Shown here piece after piece: positions 37,701 through 49,016 of a stretch of DNA of 64,000 nucleotides (the first letter of the stretch is position 1; each line of letters opens with the position of its first letter). This stretch comes from Hemibagrus wyckioides (taxonomy: Eukaryota; Chordata; Actinopteri; Siluriformes; Bagridae), in NCBI RefSeq assembly GCF_019097595.1, contig NC_080710.1, forward strand, positions 4,326,780 through 4,390,779, given 5' to 3'. Both the position numbers and the translations under genes were made by a program. The notes under the pieces were generated by a model. It saw only the letters and a program-made list of their open reading frames with translations. It was not told where the DNA came from and ran no database searches.

Positions 37701-40700
37701 CTAAAGTTACCACAGGATGTTATTAATAGTTAGCTAACATACTAAAGTTACCACAGGATGTTATTAATAGTTAGCTAACATACTAAAGTTACCACAGGAT
37801 GTTATTAATAGTTAGCTAACATACTAAAGTTATCACAGGATGTTATTAATAGTTAGCTAACATACTAAAGTTACCACAGGATGTTATTAATAGTTAGCTA
37901 ACATACTAAAGTTATCACAGGATGTTATTAATAGTTAGCTAACATACTAAAGTTATCACAGGATGTTATTAATAGTTAGCTAACCTGCTAAAGTTACCAC
38001 AGGATGTTATTAATAGTTTGCTAACCTGCTAAAGTTACCACAGGATGTTATTACTAGCTAGCTAAGGTTACTACAAGATGTCATTACCAGCTAAAATTAC
38101 CACAGGAGTTTATTGATAATTATCTTGTTCGCTACCTAAGCCTATATGTACAGTGCATACGTTATATATTTATTCTCTATCCATTCCTGTTGTTGTTGTT
38201 GTTTACCTGACTTGTTGTTGTTGTTTACCTGATACTGTGAGTAGTTGTAGCTGCAGGGTGAACAGTTCCTTGCACTAGTGATCCCCTTACATGTGATCTT
38301 TTGCCACAGAGTGATGAAGAGTACAGCTAAACTCACTAACCGCAGGAAGACAGCCCTGAACAGAGGGGGGGGGGTGTTTATATACATATTACATAGTTAG
38401 CTGTAATATTGTTAGGCCAGTTGTTGTTTACATGGTTACTTTTAACTAACCCAGCAACCTAAGCGGTAATGTGTAACATGCTAGCATTGGATTTTTAGCA
38501 ACGTTCTTCAGCTTCCTCTTCATTACAAAAGCTGAAAACGTTGAGAAGCTGACTTTTTAGATTTGCATGTTTTTGTGTGTGTGTGTGTGTGTGTGTGTCT
38601 AACCGCAGCAGGGCGAGGATCACAGTGACACTAGGCGAATATTTCTCCAGATTAGCGATCTGGTCACACAGAAAAGGAACGACAAAATTACTGGCTGTTA
38701 TAACCATGGAGGGTAGATACTCCAGCAGCAATCCCACGAAGCCTTCCCGTTGTTCAGACTGAAAAGAAAGGAGCAAGAAACCATCATGAGTTGCTTCTCA
38801 TTGGGCGATAATTCTGGAGTTGATTAAGAATTGATCTTTTTCATATTATTATGGCTATCACTGTGATCAGTGAATTCACTGTGTTCAATGCTAAAGGCAT
38901 GCTAACGCCTCTTTTAGCACTTCTCTCTGAAAATCAGAAAAGCCAGCGAGTGGGCGATATTTTACAAGTGAGCACTCATAATTGTTCAGTCATGCTAATG
39001 TGATCGATTAGCCCACTTAAATCCGCACCCGCTCCCCATTGGATGGAGCTGAAAGTTGGATTTGTCGTGAAACGTGACTTCCAGTAGCGTCTAAAGCTAG
39101 CTCTGATTTACCTGACTGTATTGGGTTGCGTAACTGATGGCAAAGAAAGCACCCACTATCATCGCCAGAATGATGAGGTTTAGGAAAATTCGAAGGGAAT
39201 AAAGCAAGAGTGCTTGTGAGAGAGTGAGAGACTCGGCCTTCCTCTTAATCCTCTCCTCCTCCAGATCCACCTGACAGAAAAGAGAGGGAGAGCGAGAGAG
39301 AGAGAGAGAAAGAGAGATAAGGAACTTAAGCAACATTAAATGGTTGAACATAAATAGTGGCTTGACTTCTGGCTACACAAATAATCAGGAAGTAATGCTC
39401 CAGGAAGTAATGAAAGTAATGGAACACACACACACTTGCACACTATTCCATGCCACTTTGTGGCTAAATATTATAAGGATCTGTTCCAAAAAGGAGAAGT
39501 AGTGCACTAGAGCATCCAATCCATATATGGAAAATCAGAGCAGCTCTGAGTATTCATCCATGTTTATGGGTGTGTCTCCCTGAACAGGAAGTGACGTTCA
39601 CCTGTAATTGATAACGCAGGTTGTTGTGCTTCACTTTAACGGCTCTCTTATCCTGAAGGCCGTGATCCCACCCGGTGAAGATGAGCACGCTGTACCCTCC
39701 TAAGCGTCCTCCATCCATCGCCATGACAACCCGTGCCACTCCGCCCATCCTGTCGGACAGATTGAAGGCTTTCGTTTGTAGCATGCGCACAAAATGCCGA
39801 AGTTTTAACAGATATCGGGGTGCTTACCGAACCACGATGCATAACAGGCAAAACAGGAAGTAGAAAGCGGCGGTGAGAAGGTAGGCCAGCGGAATGTTGT
39901 AGGAAAAGCCATTGCTTGTGACCTCGGTGTTGTTATAAAATCCATAGAACATGTACGAGTACTCCATAAAGCCCTGGAAGAGGAAGAGGAAAAGCATGCC
40001 CAAAACTTCGCCATATCAACAATTACACCCTTTTTCCCTCCATTTATGTGAGGCATCCATTTCCATTACACGTCCCAGTTATCACCATAGAAACGGCAAC
40101 ATACTGTATTATAGAAAGAGCCGGAACTATTTTGCGACTGCTTTAACGGTAAATAAATCACTTACATAAAAACTGATCGCTGTTACGTAAAGTAACACCA
40201 GGGGTCATGTCCTGTCTGATTGATCCTCTGGTTTATTACTATTAGGTTAGTATTAGAGTTCATAGTCCAGTCAGATATCGTGAGCAGTAAAACGGTCCAT
40301 TTAGCTACACAACACAACACGTTTCCAGGACATTGGAATTTTTTTTAAAAAAAATGTGGATTTACATGACAGGCACTAAAATCGAAGGCTGTATTTGTCG
40401 TACCATTCCTGAGAGCAAATCCAGGAAGTAGGTGTAGTAAACGGTGAGAGGCGGAAGCTGAACGTCATAACGCAGACACACGTCCACACCTGCAGCAGAA
40501 AAAGAGAGATCTTACACAATTCGGAGTCAGAGAGCGGAGACTGGTGCTTCAGCAGGAGGTTGTGTGGTCAGTTCGATGTGTATGTCCTGTCTACCAACTG
40601 GAATATCAGTTCCAGCACATGATGTTACCACCACCGTGCTTCACAGTGATGGGGTATCGTGGCTTGGGGAAAATCTGTAACAGGATTCAAGGCATGGAGC

Positions 40701-41959
40701 CAGGAAACTAAGGCATGGACTTAACGAGGCAGATGAGGAAAGAGAGAAATAACAGAGTATAAACACAGTACAGGTGAAGCTATAGGGCTGATGACCTTTT
40801 GTAACAAATCAAAGGTATTAAACCAAACAGAGCGGACATAATGGATATTAAAATAAATAAATAAACACCTGAAAGGTTGACCGAGGGAACGAGGGATTGA
40901 CCGCTGGAGTTGCTGGAGTGGAAAACGATACTGGGTATGATGACAAAACCAGCCATCAACAGAAAGGACAGGAAGTTCAATATAACAAGGAATCTCAAGA
41001 ACAGGAAATAGGACTGGACTCCTCCTCCAAAGTGTCCTGTTTTGAGGAAAAGAAAAAAAAAATCACAGAACAATTCCCAGAACAAATCAAACAAACAATT
41101 TTTTTTATACCTCCAATCTGGTGCATGGACTTCCTCCAGAGCTCGAGTAAAGATAACACGCTTGCCAGGTCATCACGAAACCGCTGAAAGGACTTAGAGT
41201 GACGGAAACGCCATGAACCCCAACTGGACACAACAGGGACACGCATCTGCTGCACCTGCCTGAGGGACACACAGAGGACTGACGTCTGATTGGCTGCTAC
41301 GTTGTTTTTTGTTTAAACATAATAAAGAAGACATATCGCACCGTATCGCTTTCTTCAGCCCCATGTGAAGCGGCAGCTCTTTGAGATTTTGGGTTTGGTG
41401 GGAATTTTCATCCTCGCGGTCGTCCTCCACGGGACGGGAGCTCCAGTCGAAATGCACTGCACCCTCGTTCACTTCGCTGAAGGGAGCTTTTCGGGCTCTT
41501 AGGGAGCCGTAGTGGCTGCTGGTATAGTCTGGGGGAACAGGGCAGGGGGAAAACGGTGATCAGGTACACTTGTTTTGAAGCACTGTATTGTTATTTTAAG
41601 CAGAATTGAGATTCATGTAAAAATCTGACATCTTCTTTTTTAAAACTTTTCAATTCCAGTTGAATATCTATATGTTATAGTGATCAGACTCCATAGAAAC
41701 TAGAACAAAGCATCCTACGCAGTGAAGCCATCTAAGTTGTAAACCCTAAGAGACATCTAGTGCACTATAGAGGGTAATAATTCACCCTAAAACCCTCATG
41801 CGCAAGCCTCAAAACACAACTAAAGAAGAAGTATGCAAGGAGAAATAGAACAACCAATCAGATCATGTCTAGCTTTAAGGAATTTAAAAAGCTTTAACTC
41901 GTGTTGAACAAGTGATAAAAAACAATCCTACCTGCTCTGTTTAATTCCGTCAGCTCCAT
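32480..41959 (-). CDS. tmc4: TMC4, transmembrane channel-like protein 4
   Basis: A multi-pass membrane protein of the TMC (anoctamin-related) family. Exons (minus): 41932-41959, 41342-41528, 41111-41259, 40869-41036, 40404-40489, 39828-39973, 39602-39749, 39112-39270, 38604-38758, 38229-38355, 34581-34678, 34274-34457, 34007-34137, 33745-33900, 32806-32884, 32480-32689. They sum to 2,211 nt, 736 residues against about 712 in human. Visible: start MELTELNR; hydrophobic segments such as [38 protein letters not shown] and [20 protein letters not shown]; the TMC signature [20 protein letters not shown]; and a charged tail [15 protein letters not shown] typical after the last membrane segment. Upstream neighbour MBOAT7 and downstream LENG1 match the human order. 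Intron 10 (34679-38228) is almost entirely minisatellite. TMC4 rather than another TMC is supported mainly by this neighbourhood. Confidence 0.92.
32932..33515 (+). repeat. Dispersed repeat copy 2 with GATA insertion
   Basis: Same family as 30558-30905, but interrupted between CTTTGTAGAAGA and ATACCGTATACATTA by three (GATA)n blocks (about 33164-33245, 33268-33341, 33366-33447) separated by a repeated AAATTAATGATTTATGATGA spacer. The insertion ends with TACTTTATTCATCCCAAAGG and GAAATT. It lies in TMC4 intron 14. Confidence 0.85.
34748..37071 (+). repeat. 29-bp minisatellite, about 80 units, TMC4 intron 10
   Basis: Head-to-tail units contain GGATGTTATTACTAGCTAAA followed by one of two 9-bp endings, GTCACTACA or TTTAATACA. 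The two variants are mixed along the array without a simple alternation. Units are nearly identical otherwise, suggesting recent homogenisation. There is no coding potential. Confidence 0.97.
37072..37382 (+). repeat. Degenerate transition between the 29-bp and 41-bp arrays
   Basis: Diverged units keep GTTACCA, AGGATGTTA and AGCTAA pieces with variable spacing. They look like older relics of the same minisatellite. Confidence 0.7.
37383..38075 (+). repeat. 41-bp minisatellite, about 15 units, TMC4 intron 10
   Basis: Units contain AGGATGTTATTAATAGTTAG followed by CTAACATACTAAAGTTAYCAC. Relative to the 29-bp unit there is an added 12 bp (TTAGCTAACATA-like), which creates the perfect palindrome TTAGCTAA. 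Units vary at one C/T position, and the last ones are diverged. Confidence 0.95.
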
Positions 41960-42406
41960 CGGAAGCGCACGAGATCCACCATCCAGTAATGAAAAACACA
42001 CAGCAAACACTCAAACACTCATCAGTCTAAATGGAGCGTTTAAAGCTGTAGTTACTGCAACAAAAAATGTGTGTGTGTGTGTGTGTGTGTATCCAGGAAT
42101 CTCTCGTGTCTGAACTTTGAGCTTGTCTTAGAGACACTTCCTTGTTTGAGTGCACGTTAATCCCCCATTGTGAGTCCAGTGTGTGTGTTCAGAGGTAGAG
42201 TTGCAAATTAATTTGAGAGTTTGAATAAACAGCTCAACCGGTTCAGCCTCATCCTAAATATTAGATTCTGTTAGCAGACCAGTGGCTATTTTAAGGCTCT
42301 GTCCTAAATCGAATCACAATAAAACTTATGTATAATGATTACTTCATTTTAAATAAGAGCTCCGATTCTGGCTGCACTAAATACAGCATCCTGAGATTGT
42401 TTATGT
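41960..42406 (-). promoter_or_regulatory. TMC4 upstream region
   Basis: Upstream of the TMC4 ATG there is a (TG)n run at 42067-42090 and otherwise unique sequence up to the 70-bp array. No recognisable TATA or CpG promoter was found. Confidence 0.35.
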
Positions 42407-45400
42407 GGCCTACAGTGTACAGTGAATAGTGTGTTTGTGGTTTGGGACACATCCCCAGTAGACACATTGTTTATGTGGCCTACAGTGTACAGTGAATAGT
42501 GTGTTTGTGGTTTGGGACACATCCCCAGTAGACACATTGTTTATGTGGCCTACAGTGTACAGTGAATAGTGTGTTTGTGGTTTGGGACACATCCCCAGTA
42601 GACACATTGTTTATGTGGTCTACAGTGTACAGTGAATAGTGTGTTTGTGGTTTGGGACACATCCCCAGTAGACACATTGTTGATGTGGCCTACAGTGTAC
42701 AGTGAATAGTGTGTTTGTGGTTTGGGACACATCCCCAGTAGACACATTGTTGATGTGGCCTACAGTGTACAGTGAATAGTGTGTTTGTGGTTTGGGACAC
42801 ATCCCCAGTAGACACATTGTTTATGTGGCCTACAGTGAATAGTGTGTTTGTGGTTTGGGACACATCCCCAGTAGACACATTGTTTATGTGGCCTACAGTG
42901 TACAGTGAATAGTGTGTTTGTGGTTTGGGACACATCCCCAGTAGACGTATTGTTTATGTGGCCTACAGTGTACAGTGAATAGTGTGTTTGTGGTTTGGGA
43001 CACATCCCCAGTAGACACATTGTTGATGTGGCCTACAGTGTACAGTGAATAGTGTGTTTGTGGTTTGGGACACATCCCCAGTAGACACATTGTTTAGGTG
43101 GCCTACAGTGTACAGTGAATAGTGTGTTTGTGGTTTGGGACACATCCCCAGTAGACGTATTGTTTATGTGGCCTACAGTGTACAGTGAATAGTGTGTTTG
43201 TGGTTTGGGACGCATCCCCAGTAGACACATTGTTTATGTGGCCTACAGTGTACAGTGAATAGTGTGTTTGTGGTTTGGGACACATCCCCAGTAGACACAT
43301 TGTTTATGTGGCCTACAGTGTACAGTGAATAGTGTGTTTGTGGTTTGGGACACATCCCCAGTAGACGTATTGTTTATGTGGCCTACAGTGTACAGTGAAT
43401 AGTGTGTTTGTGGTTTGGGACGCATCCCCAGTAGACACATTGTTTATGTGGCCTACAGTGTACAGTGAATAGTGTGTTTGTGGTTTGGGACACATCCCCA
43501 GTAGACACATTGTTTATGTGGCCTACAGTGTACAGTGAATAGTGTGTTTGTGGTTTGGGACACATCCCCAGTAGACACATTGTTTATGTGGCCTACAGTG
43601 TACAGTGAATAGTGTGTTTGTGGTTTGGGACACATCCCCAGTAGATGTATTGTTTATGTGGCCTACAGTGTACAGTGAATAGTGTGTTTGTGGTTTGGGA
43701 CACATCCCCAGTAGATGTATTGTTTATGTGGCCTACAGTGTACAGTGAATAGTGTGTTTGTGGTTTGGGACACATCCCCAGTAGACACATTGTTTATGTG
43801 GCCTACAGTGTACAGTGAATAGTGTGTTTGTGGTTTGGGACACATCCCCAGTAGACACATTGTTTATGTGGCCTACAGTGTACAGTGAATAGTGTGTTTG
43901 TGGTTTGGGACACATCCCCAGTAGACACATTGTTTATGTGGCCTACAGTGTACAGTGAATAGTGTGTTTGTGGTTTGGGACACATCCCCAGTAGACACAT
44001 TGTTTATGTGGCCTACAGTGTACAGTGAATAGTGTGTTTGTGGTTTGGGACACATCCCCAGTAGACACATTGTTTATGTGGCCTACAGTGTACAGTGAAT
44101 AGTGTGTTTGTGGTTTGGGACACATCCCCAGTAGATGTATTGTTTATGTGGCCTACAGTGTACAGTGAATAGTGTGTTTGTGGTTTGGGACACATCCCCA
44201 GTAGACACATTGTTTATGTGGCCTACAGTGTACAGTGAATAGTGTGTTTGTGGTTTGGGACACATCCCCAGTAGACACATTGTTTATGTGGCCTACAGTG
44301 TACAGTGAATAGTGTGTTTGTGGTTTGGGACACATCCCCAGTAGACACATTGTTTATGTGGCCTACAGTGTACAGTGAATAGTGTGTTTGTGGTTTGGGA
44401 CACATCCCCAGTAGACACATTGTTGATGTGGCCTACAGTGTACAGTGAATAGTGTGTTTGTGGTTTGGGACACATCCCCAGTAGACACATTGTTTATGTG
44501 GCCTACAGTGTACAGTGAATAGTGTGTTTGTGGTTTGGGACACATCCCCAGTAGACACATTGTTTATGTGGCCTACAGTGTACAGTGAATAGTGTGTTTG
44601 TGGTTTGGGACACATCCCCAGTAGACACATTGTTTATGTGGCCTACAGTGTACAGTGAATAGTGTGTTTGTGGTTTGGGACACATCCCCAGTAGACGTAT
44701 TGTTTATGTGGCCTACAGTGTACAGTGAATAGTGTGTTTGTGGTTTGGGACACATCCCCAGTAGATGTATTGTTGATGTGGCCTACAGTGTACAGTGAAT
44801 AGTGTGTTTGTGGTTTGGGACACATCCCCAGTAGACACATTGTTGATGTGGCCTACAGTGTACAGTGAATAGTGTGTTTGTGGTTTGGGACACATCCCCA
44901 GTAGACACATTGTTGATGTGGCCTACAGTGTACAGTGAATAGTGTGTTTGTGGTTTGGGACACATCCCCAGTAGACGTATTGTTTATGTGGCCTACAGTG
45001 TACAGTGAATAGTGTGTTTGTGGTTTGGGACACATCCCCAGTAGACACATTGTTGATGTGGCCTACAGTGTACAGTGAATAGTGTGTTTGTGGTTTGGGA
45101 CACATCCCCAGTAGACACATTGTTTATGTGGCCTACAGTGTACAGTGAATAGTGTGTTTGTGGTTTGGGACACATCCCCAGTAGACGTATTGTTTATGTG
45201 GCCTACAGTGTACAGTGAATAGTGTGTTTGTGGTTTGGGACACATCCCCAGTAGACGTATTGTTTATGTGGCCTACAGTGTACAGTGAATAGTGTGTTTG
45301 TGGTTTGGGACACATCCCCAGTAGACGTATTGTTTATGTGGCCTACAGTGTACAGTGAATAGTGTGTTTGTGGTTTGGGACACATCCCCAGTAGACGTAT

Positions 45401-46010
45401 TGTTTATGTGGCCTACAGTGTACAGTGAATAGTGTGTTTGTGGTTTGGGACACATCCCCAGTAGACGTATTGTTTATGTGGCCTACAGTGTACAGTGAAT
45501 AGTGTGTTTGTGGTTTGGGACACATCCCCAGTAGACGTATTGTTTATGTGGCCTACAGTGTACAGTGAATAGTGTGTTTGTGGTTTGGGACACATCCCCA
45601 GTAGATGTATTGTTTATGTGGCCTACAGTGTACAGTGAATAGTGTGTTTGTGGTTTGGGACACATCCCCAGTAGACACATTGTTTATGTGGCCTACAGTG
45701 TACAGTGAATAGTGTGTTTGTGGTTTGGGACACATCCCCAGTAGACACATTGTTTATGTGGCCTACAGTGTACAGTGAATAGTGTGTTTGTGGTTTGGGA
45801 CACATCCCCAGTAGATGTATTGTTTATGTGGCCTACAGTGTACAGTGAATAGTGTGTTTGTGGTTTGGGACACATCCCCAGTAGACACATTGTTTATGTG
45901 GCCTACAGTGTACAGTGAATAGTGTGTTTGTGGTTTGGGACACATCCCCAGTAGATGTATTGTTTATGTGGCCTACAGTGTACAGTGAATAGTGTGTTTG
46001 TGGTTTGGGA
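42407..46010 (+). repeat. 70-bp minisatellite, about 51 units, between TMC4 and MBOAT7
   Basis: Head-to-tail units include TGTGGCCTACAGTGTACAGT, GAATAGTGTGTTTGTGGTTT and GGGACACATCCCCAGTAGAC. Variation is confined to few sites: ACAT, GTAT or TGTAT after AGTAGA, and TTTATG or TTGATG. One unit near 42831 lacks 7 bp. Since 70 is not a multiple of 3, the regularly spaced 60-65 residue open frames are artefacts. The right edge runs straight into a Tc1-type terminus. Confidence 0.98.
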
Positions 46011-46011
46011 C

Positions 46012-46034
46012 ACGTCCAAAACTTTTGCCAATAT
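46012..46034. mobile_element. Orphan Tc1 terminus (family B) at the array edge
   Basis: CCAAAACTTTTGCCAATATA followed by GTA is the terminal repeat seen at both ends of the 51587-52079 element. No partner terminus was found on the left side of the 70-bp array. Confidence 0.65.
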
Positions 46035-47491
46035 AGTATAGCTTAGCTAGCTTGGTTATTAGCTAACTGGAAAAAAAACCCCCAACAAATCACGGGTTCA
46101 TTTCAACTTGAACTTTTTAATATCAACACACGACGGTTTAGTCTCATGGCGGAAGAGTGAAACACCTTCCTCGTGTAAAATACTTAAAAATATACACAGA
46201 GTTTATACAATCACGCTCAGGGAGATGGAGTGAGTGTGAAAAGTACGAAGGTGAATATGAAGCGTTTGTAGCTAAAGCGTGAATGATTATGTGAATTAAG
46301 GTGTAAATCTCAAACAGTCTACACAACGGTGACGATTCTGCTTCATAACGAACGTGTCTAATGATTCCACAGAGAAGCCAACGCTTGTTACCAAGCACAT
46401 TTCCGGAAATTCCCTTTCCAAAAAAAAAAAACGTACAGTAATACCACCAAAGGAAATAGACTCCATAGAGAATGTTCCAGAAAAAGAATAAAGTTATAAT
46501 AAAGTGACAGAAATAAAATGTTGGCACCCCACCACAAAAAAAAACAAAGAACGTATAAAAACACTACAAAACAATGATGGACTTCAACTCCCATGAGGCT
46601 TTGTAAAATTCTTGGAATTAGCACACGCAATGTCTCACTTTGACGCTCACTTTCTTGTAGCATAGCGTGATCCCCCGTCACACGACCCTCTGGAACCTGT
46701 GCTCATGTTGGTATGGCAGTGAATGGGTTGGCTGTTTAAAGCTGATGCATGATGGGTAATGTAGTCTTTAGACACTGGCTCATGTCACAATACTGAGCGC
46801 ATGGCAGTTAGTAGAGAAGCAGTGCATGCTGGGAGATGGAGTTGCTCGTCTTGGTTTGGCTAACTCGCTAACGTAGCGCGACGTCCTTTTCTAATGTAAA
46901 CCTTAACATCCTCAGAGCAGAGAAATTGAGAAGAACAAGTGCTTTTCTTCTTGATGTTGGCACAGAAGCAGTGCATTCTGGGAAAATGTGTTTGAAATGC
47001 TAATCCCCTCATGTCCTAAAGACATGAAACACTAATGAGCAGTGCATGCTGGGAGATGAAGTAATTGTACACTGGTTCCAGAACCAGTACTGGCACGTGA
47101 AACTTTTTGATAGCTTTTTTTGTTTTTCTTCTCTTTCCTCCATCCATCTGTTCATCATTTTCAGTCTTTTAGCATGGCACAGAAACATAGAAATCTGTTC
47201 GGCTTCAGCTCTGTTTTTGACACGCCCCCAAAACTTCAGCAGTGTGTTCCTATCCTGCATCTTTTCCTTCTCTCTTCCCTCCATCATTTCCTTCCTTCAT
47301 GCCTGACTGCTTGTAGGGAAAGATTCAGAATGTGTGGTAAAAACAGAGCTAAAACAGGGACTTTTATATATAAATATAAAGAAGCAGTGCATGCTGGGAT
47401 TTGTAGTTCTTAGACTGTAGGAAAACCCCAGCGCACTCCTGAAATCCCATAATGCACTGCATTTATTATTATTTTTTTGCTAAGCTGAGCA
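46035..47491 (-). other. MBOAT7 3' UTR and downstream flank
   Basis: No coding exon is seen; open frames here are short and A/T-driven. The region holds five copies of a GCAGTGCATGCTGGGA-like motif related to the ZNF143/Staf element (at about 46741, 46819, 46967, 47039 and 47384). The exact end of the MBOAT7 transcript is not clear. Confidence 0.5.
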
Positions 47492-48940
47492 TCACTTCTC
47501 GCTCTCCTCCTCCTTCTTCTCTTTCTTCTTCCCGCCCATCAGGCGTCCGACGGCGATGCAGACGAGCGCCACGACATGGATGATGAAGTAAATGGAGCTC
47601 CAGTAGTGCAGCGTGTCGCTGGCCTTCAGCAGGACGAAGCCCATGCACATGTAGTCATAGGCACGCATCTTCAGGAACCAGTGCACCCAGTCAAACACCC
47701 TCTGACCCTCGGTGCCGAGACGCGAGCGCACACACGACTCCATGGCCAGCTCTGCAGCGATACACACCGGGATGGTGAGGAAGGACAGGTAATAGCCTGC
47801 GTGCAGACCGTGCCAGTATGCACTGACCAACATCGTCCATCCCGCTCTAAGAGGGAGAGAGAGGAAGAGTGTGAGGAAGACAGTAGAGAGAGAGAGACAC
47901 AGTGACACAGGAGAGGAGAGAGTGAGAGAGAGAGAGAGAGAGAGAGACACAGACAGATAAAGAGTGAGGGGGTGGTGGTAGAGGATATATGACACAGAGA
48001 CAGAGAGAGAACACTGTTAGGTTTAGATTCAAATTCCCAAGGTGTGTGTGTGTGTGTTTTGGATGTATTGATGAAGGGGTGTGTGTTTGTGTGTGTGTGT
48101 TACCTCAGGGCGTAGGCTCTGAATGGTGCGCTGCTGTAGATGTACTCATGAAGCCACCACTGCACTGTCATGTTCCAGTAGCGCATGCCGTGTCGCACCT
48201 TCACACAGAAGTCTGTGTTGTAGCAGTCGATGTTCTGGATGGTTTTGAAGTCGTACTCGACCAGAGCACCGGGCTCAGGGCTAAACACACACACACACAC
48301 ACATATATATAGAAATCAGTGTTTCTCTGACATTTGTTTCTCTTCTCATACAAATACTGATGAATGAACATTATTGGGAATACAAACATTTCAATGCATG
48401 CTGGAAAATGTACCTAAGATTGTACCTAAGATATGTTACGTGAGCAAGTAACAGAGACACACAGACCTGTATTGTACTGTAGGTCCGCGTCCTGGTTTAG
48501 ACTCCGCCCCCTGTGGGTAACACCCAAGTCCCGCGGCGATGCAGACGGCCTCGGCTCCACACCACGCAGAGTAGAACCGCATGCGGAACACAAAGAACAC
48601 TGCCACCATGTAGAAAAACCTGCAACGTTTATCCATTAACATTTCCCAACAGCGGCCTGGGTAGCAAGAAACAGCGTTCTCCTATTATGTTATTTGTGTC
48701 AAAGAAGAAGAAGGAGGCACCTGAAGAAAAAGTTGTGCTCCATAAAGTCGTCGGTGCGAACGTAGGACAATGGGAACAAGTAGTTAAAACCCAGGAAGAG
48801 AGCGGCGTACATGGGAACCATCTTCAACCTGCTCAGGCACGGAGCTTTACATGGCAGAGACAGAGGATCGGTCTGTTCGAGCCAGTCCACGTACGTCCCA
48901 TAACGGAAGAACGGTCCTGAAAGACAAAGAGGGGGAGAGA

Positions 48941-49016
<76 letters not shown>

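Noticed and set aside
39785..39800. TMC4 exon start at an AAAG near 39786
   Set aside because: The reading frame fails there; the acceptor GACAG at 39750 keeps frame and yields [11 protein letters not shown].
42349..45945. Dozens of 60-65 residue frames, e.g. MCLLGMCPKPQTHYSLYTVG
   Set aside because: They come from the 70-bp tandem repeat, which cycles through all frames every 210 bp; positions follow the repeat period exactly.
34748..46010. Regular direct repeats resembling a CRISPR array
   Set aside because: There are no unique spacers, units are joined head to tail, and the locus is in introns and intergenic DNA of a vertebrate.
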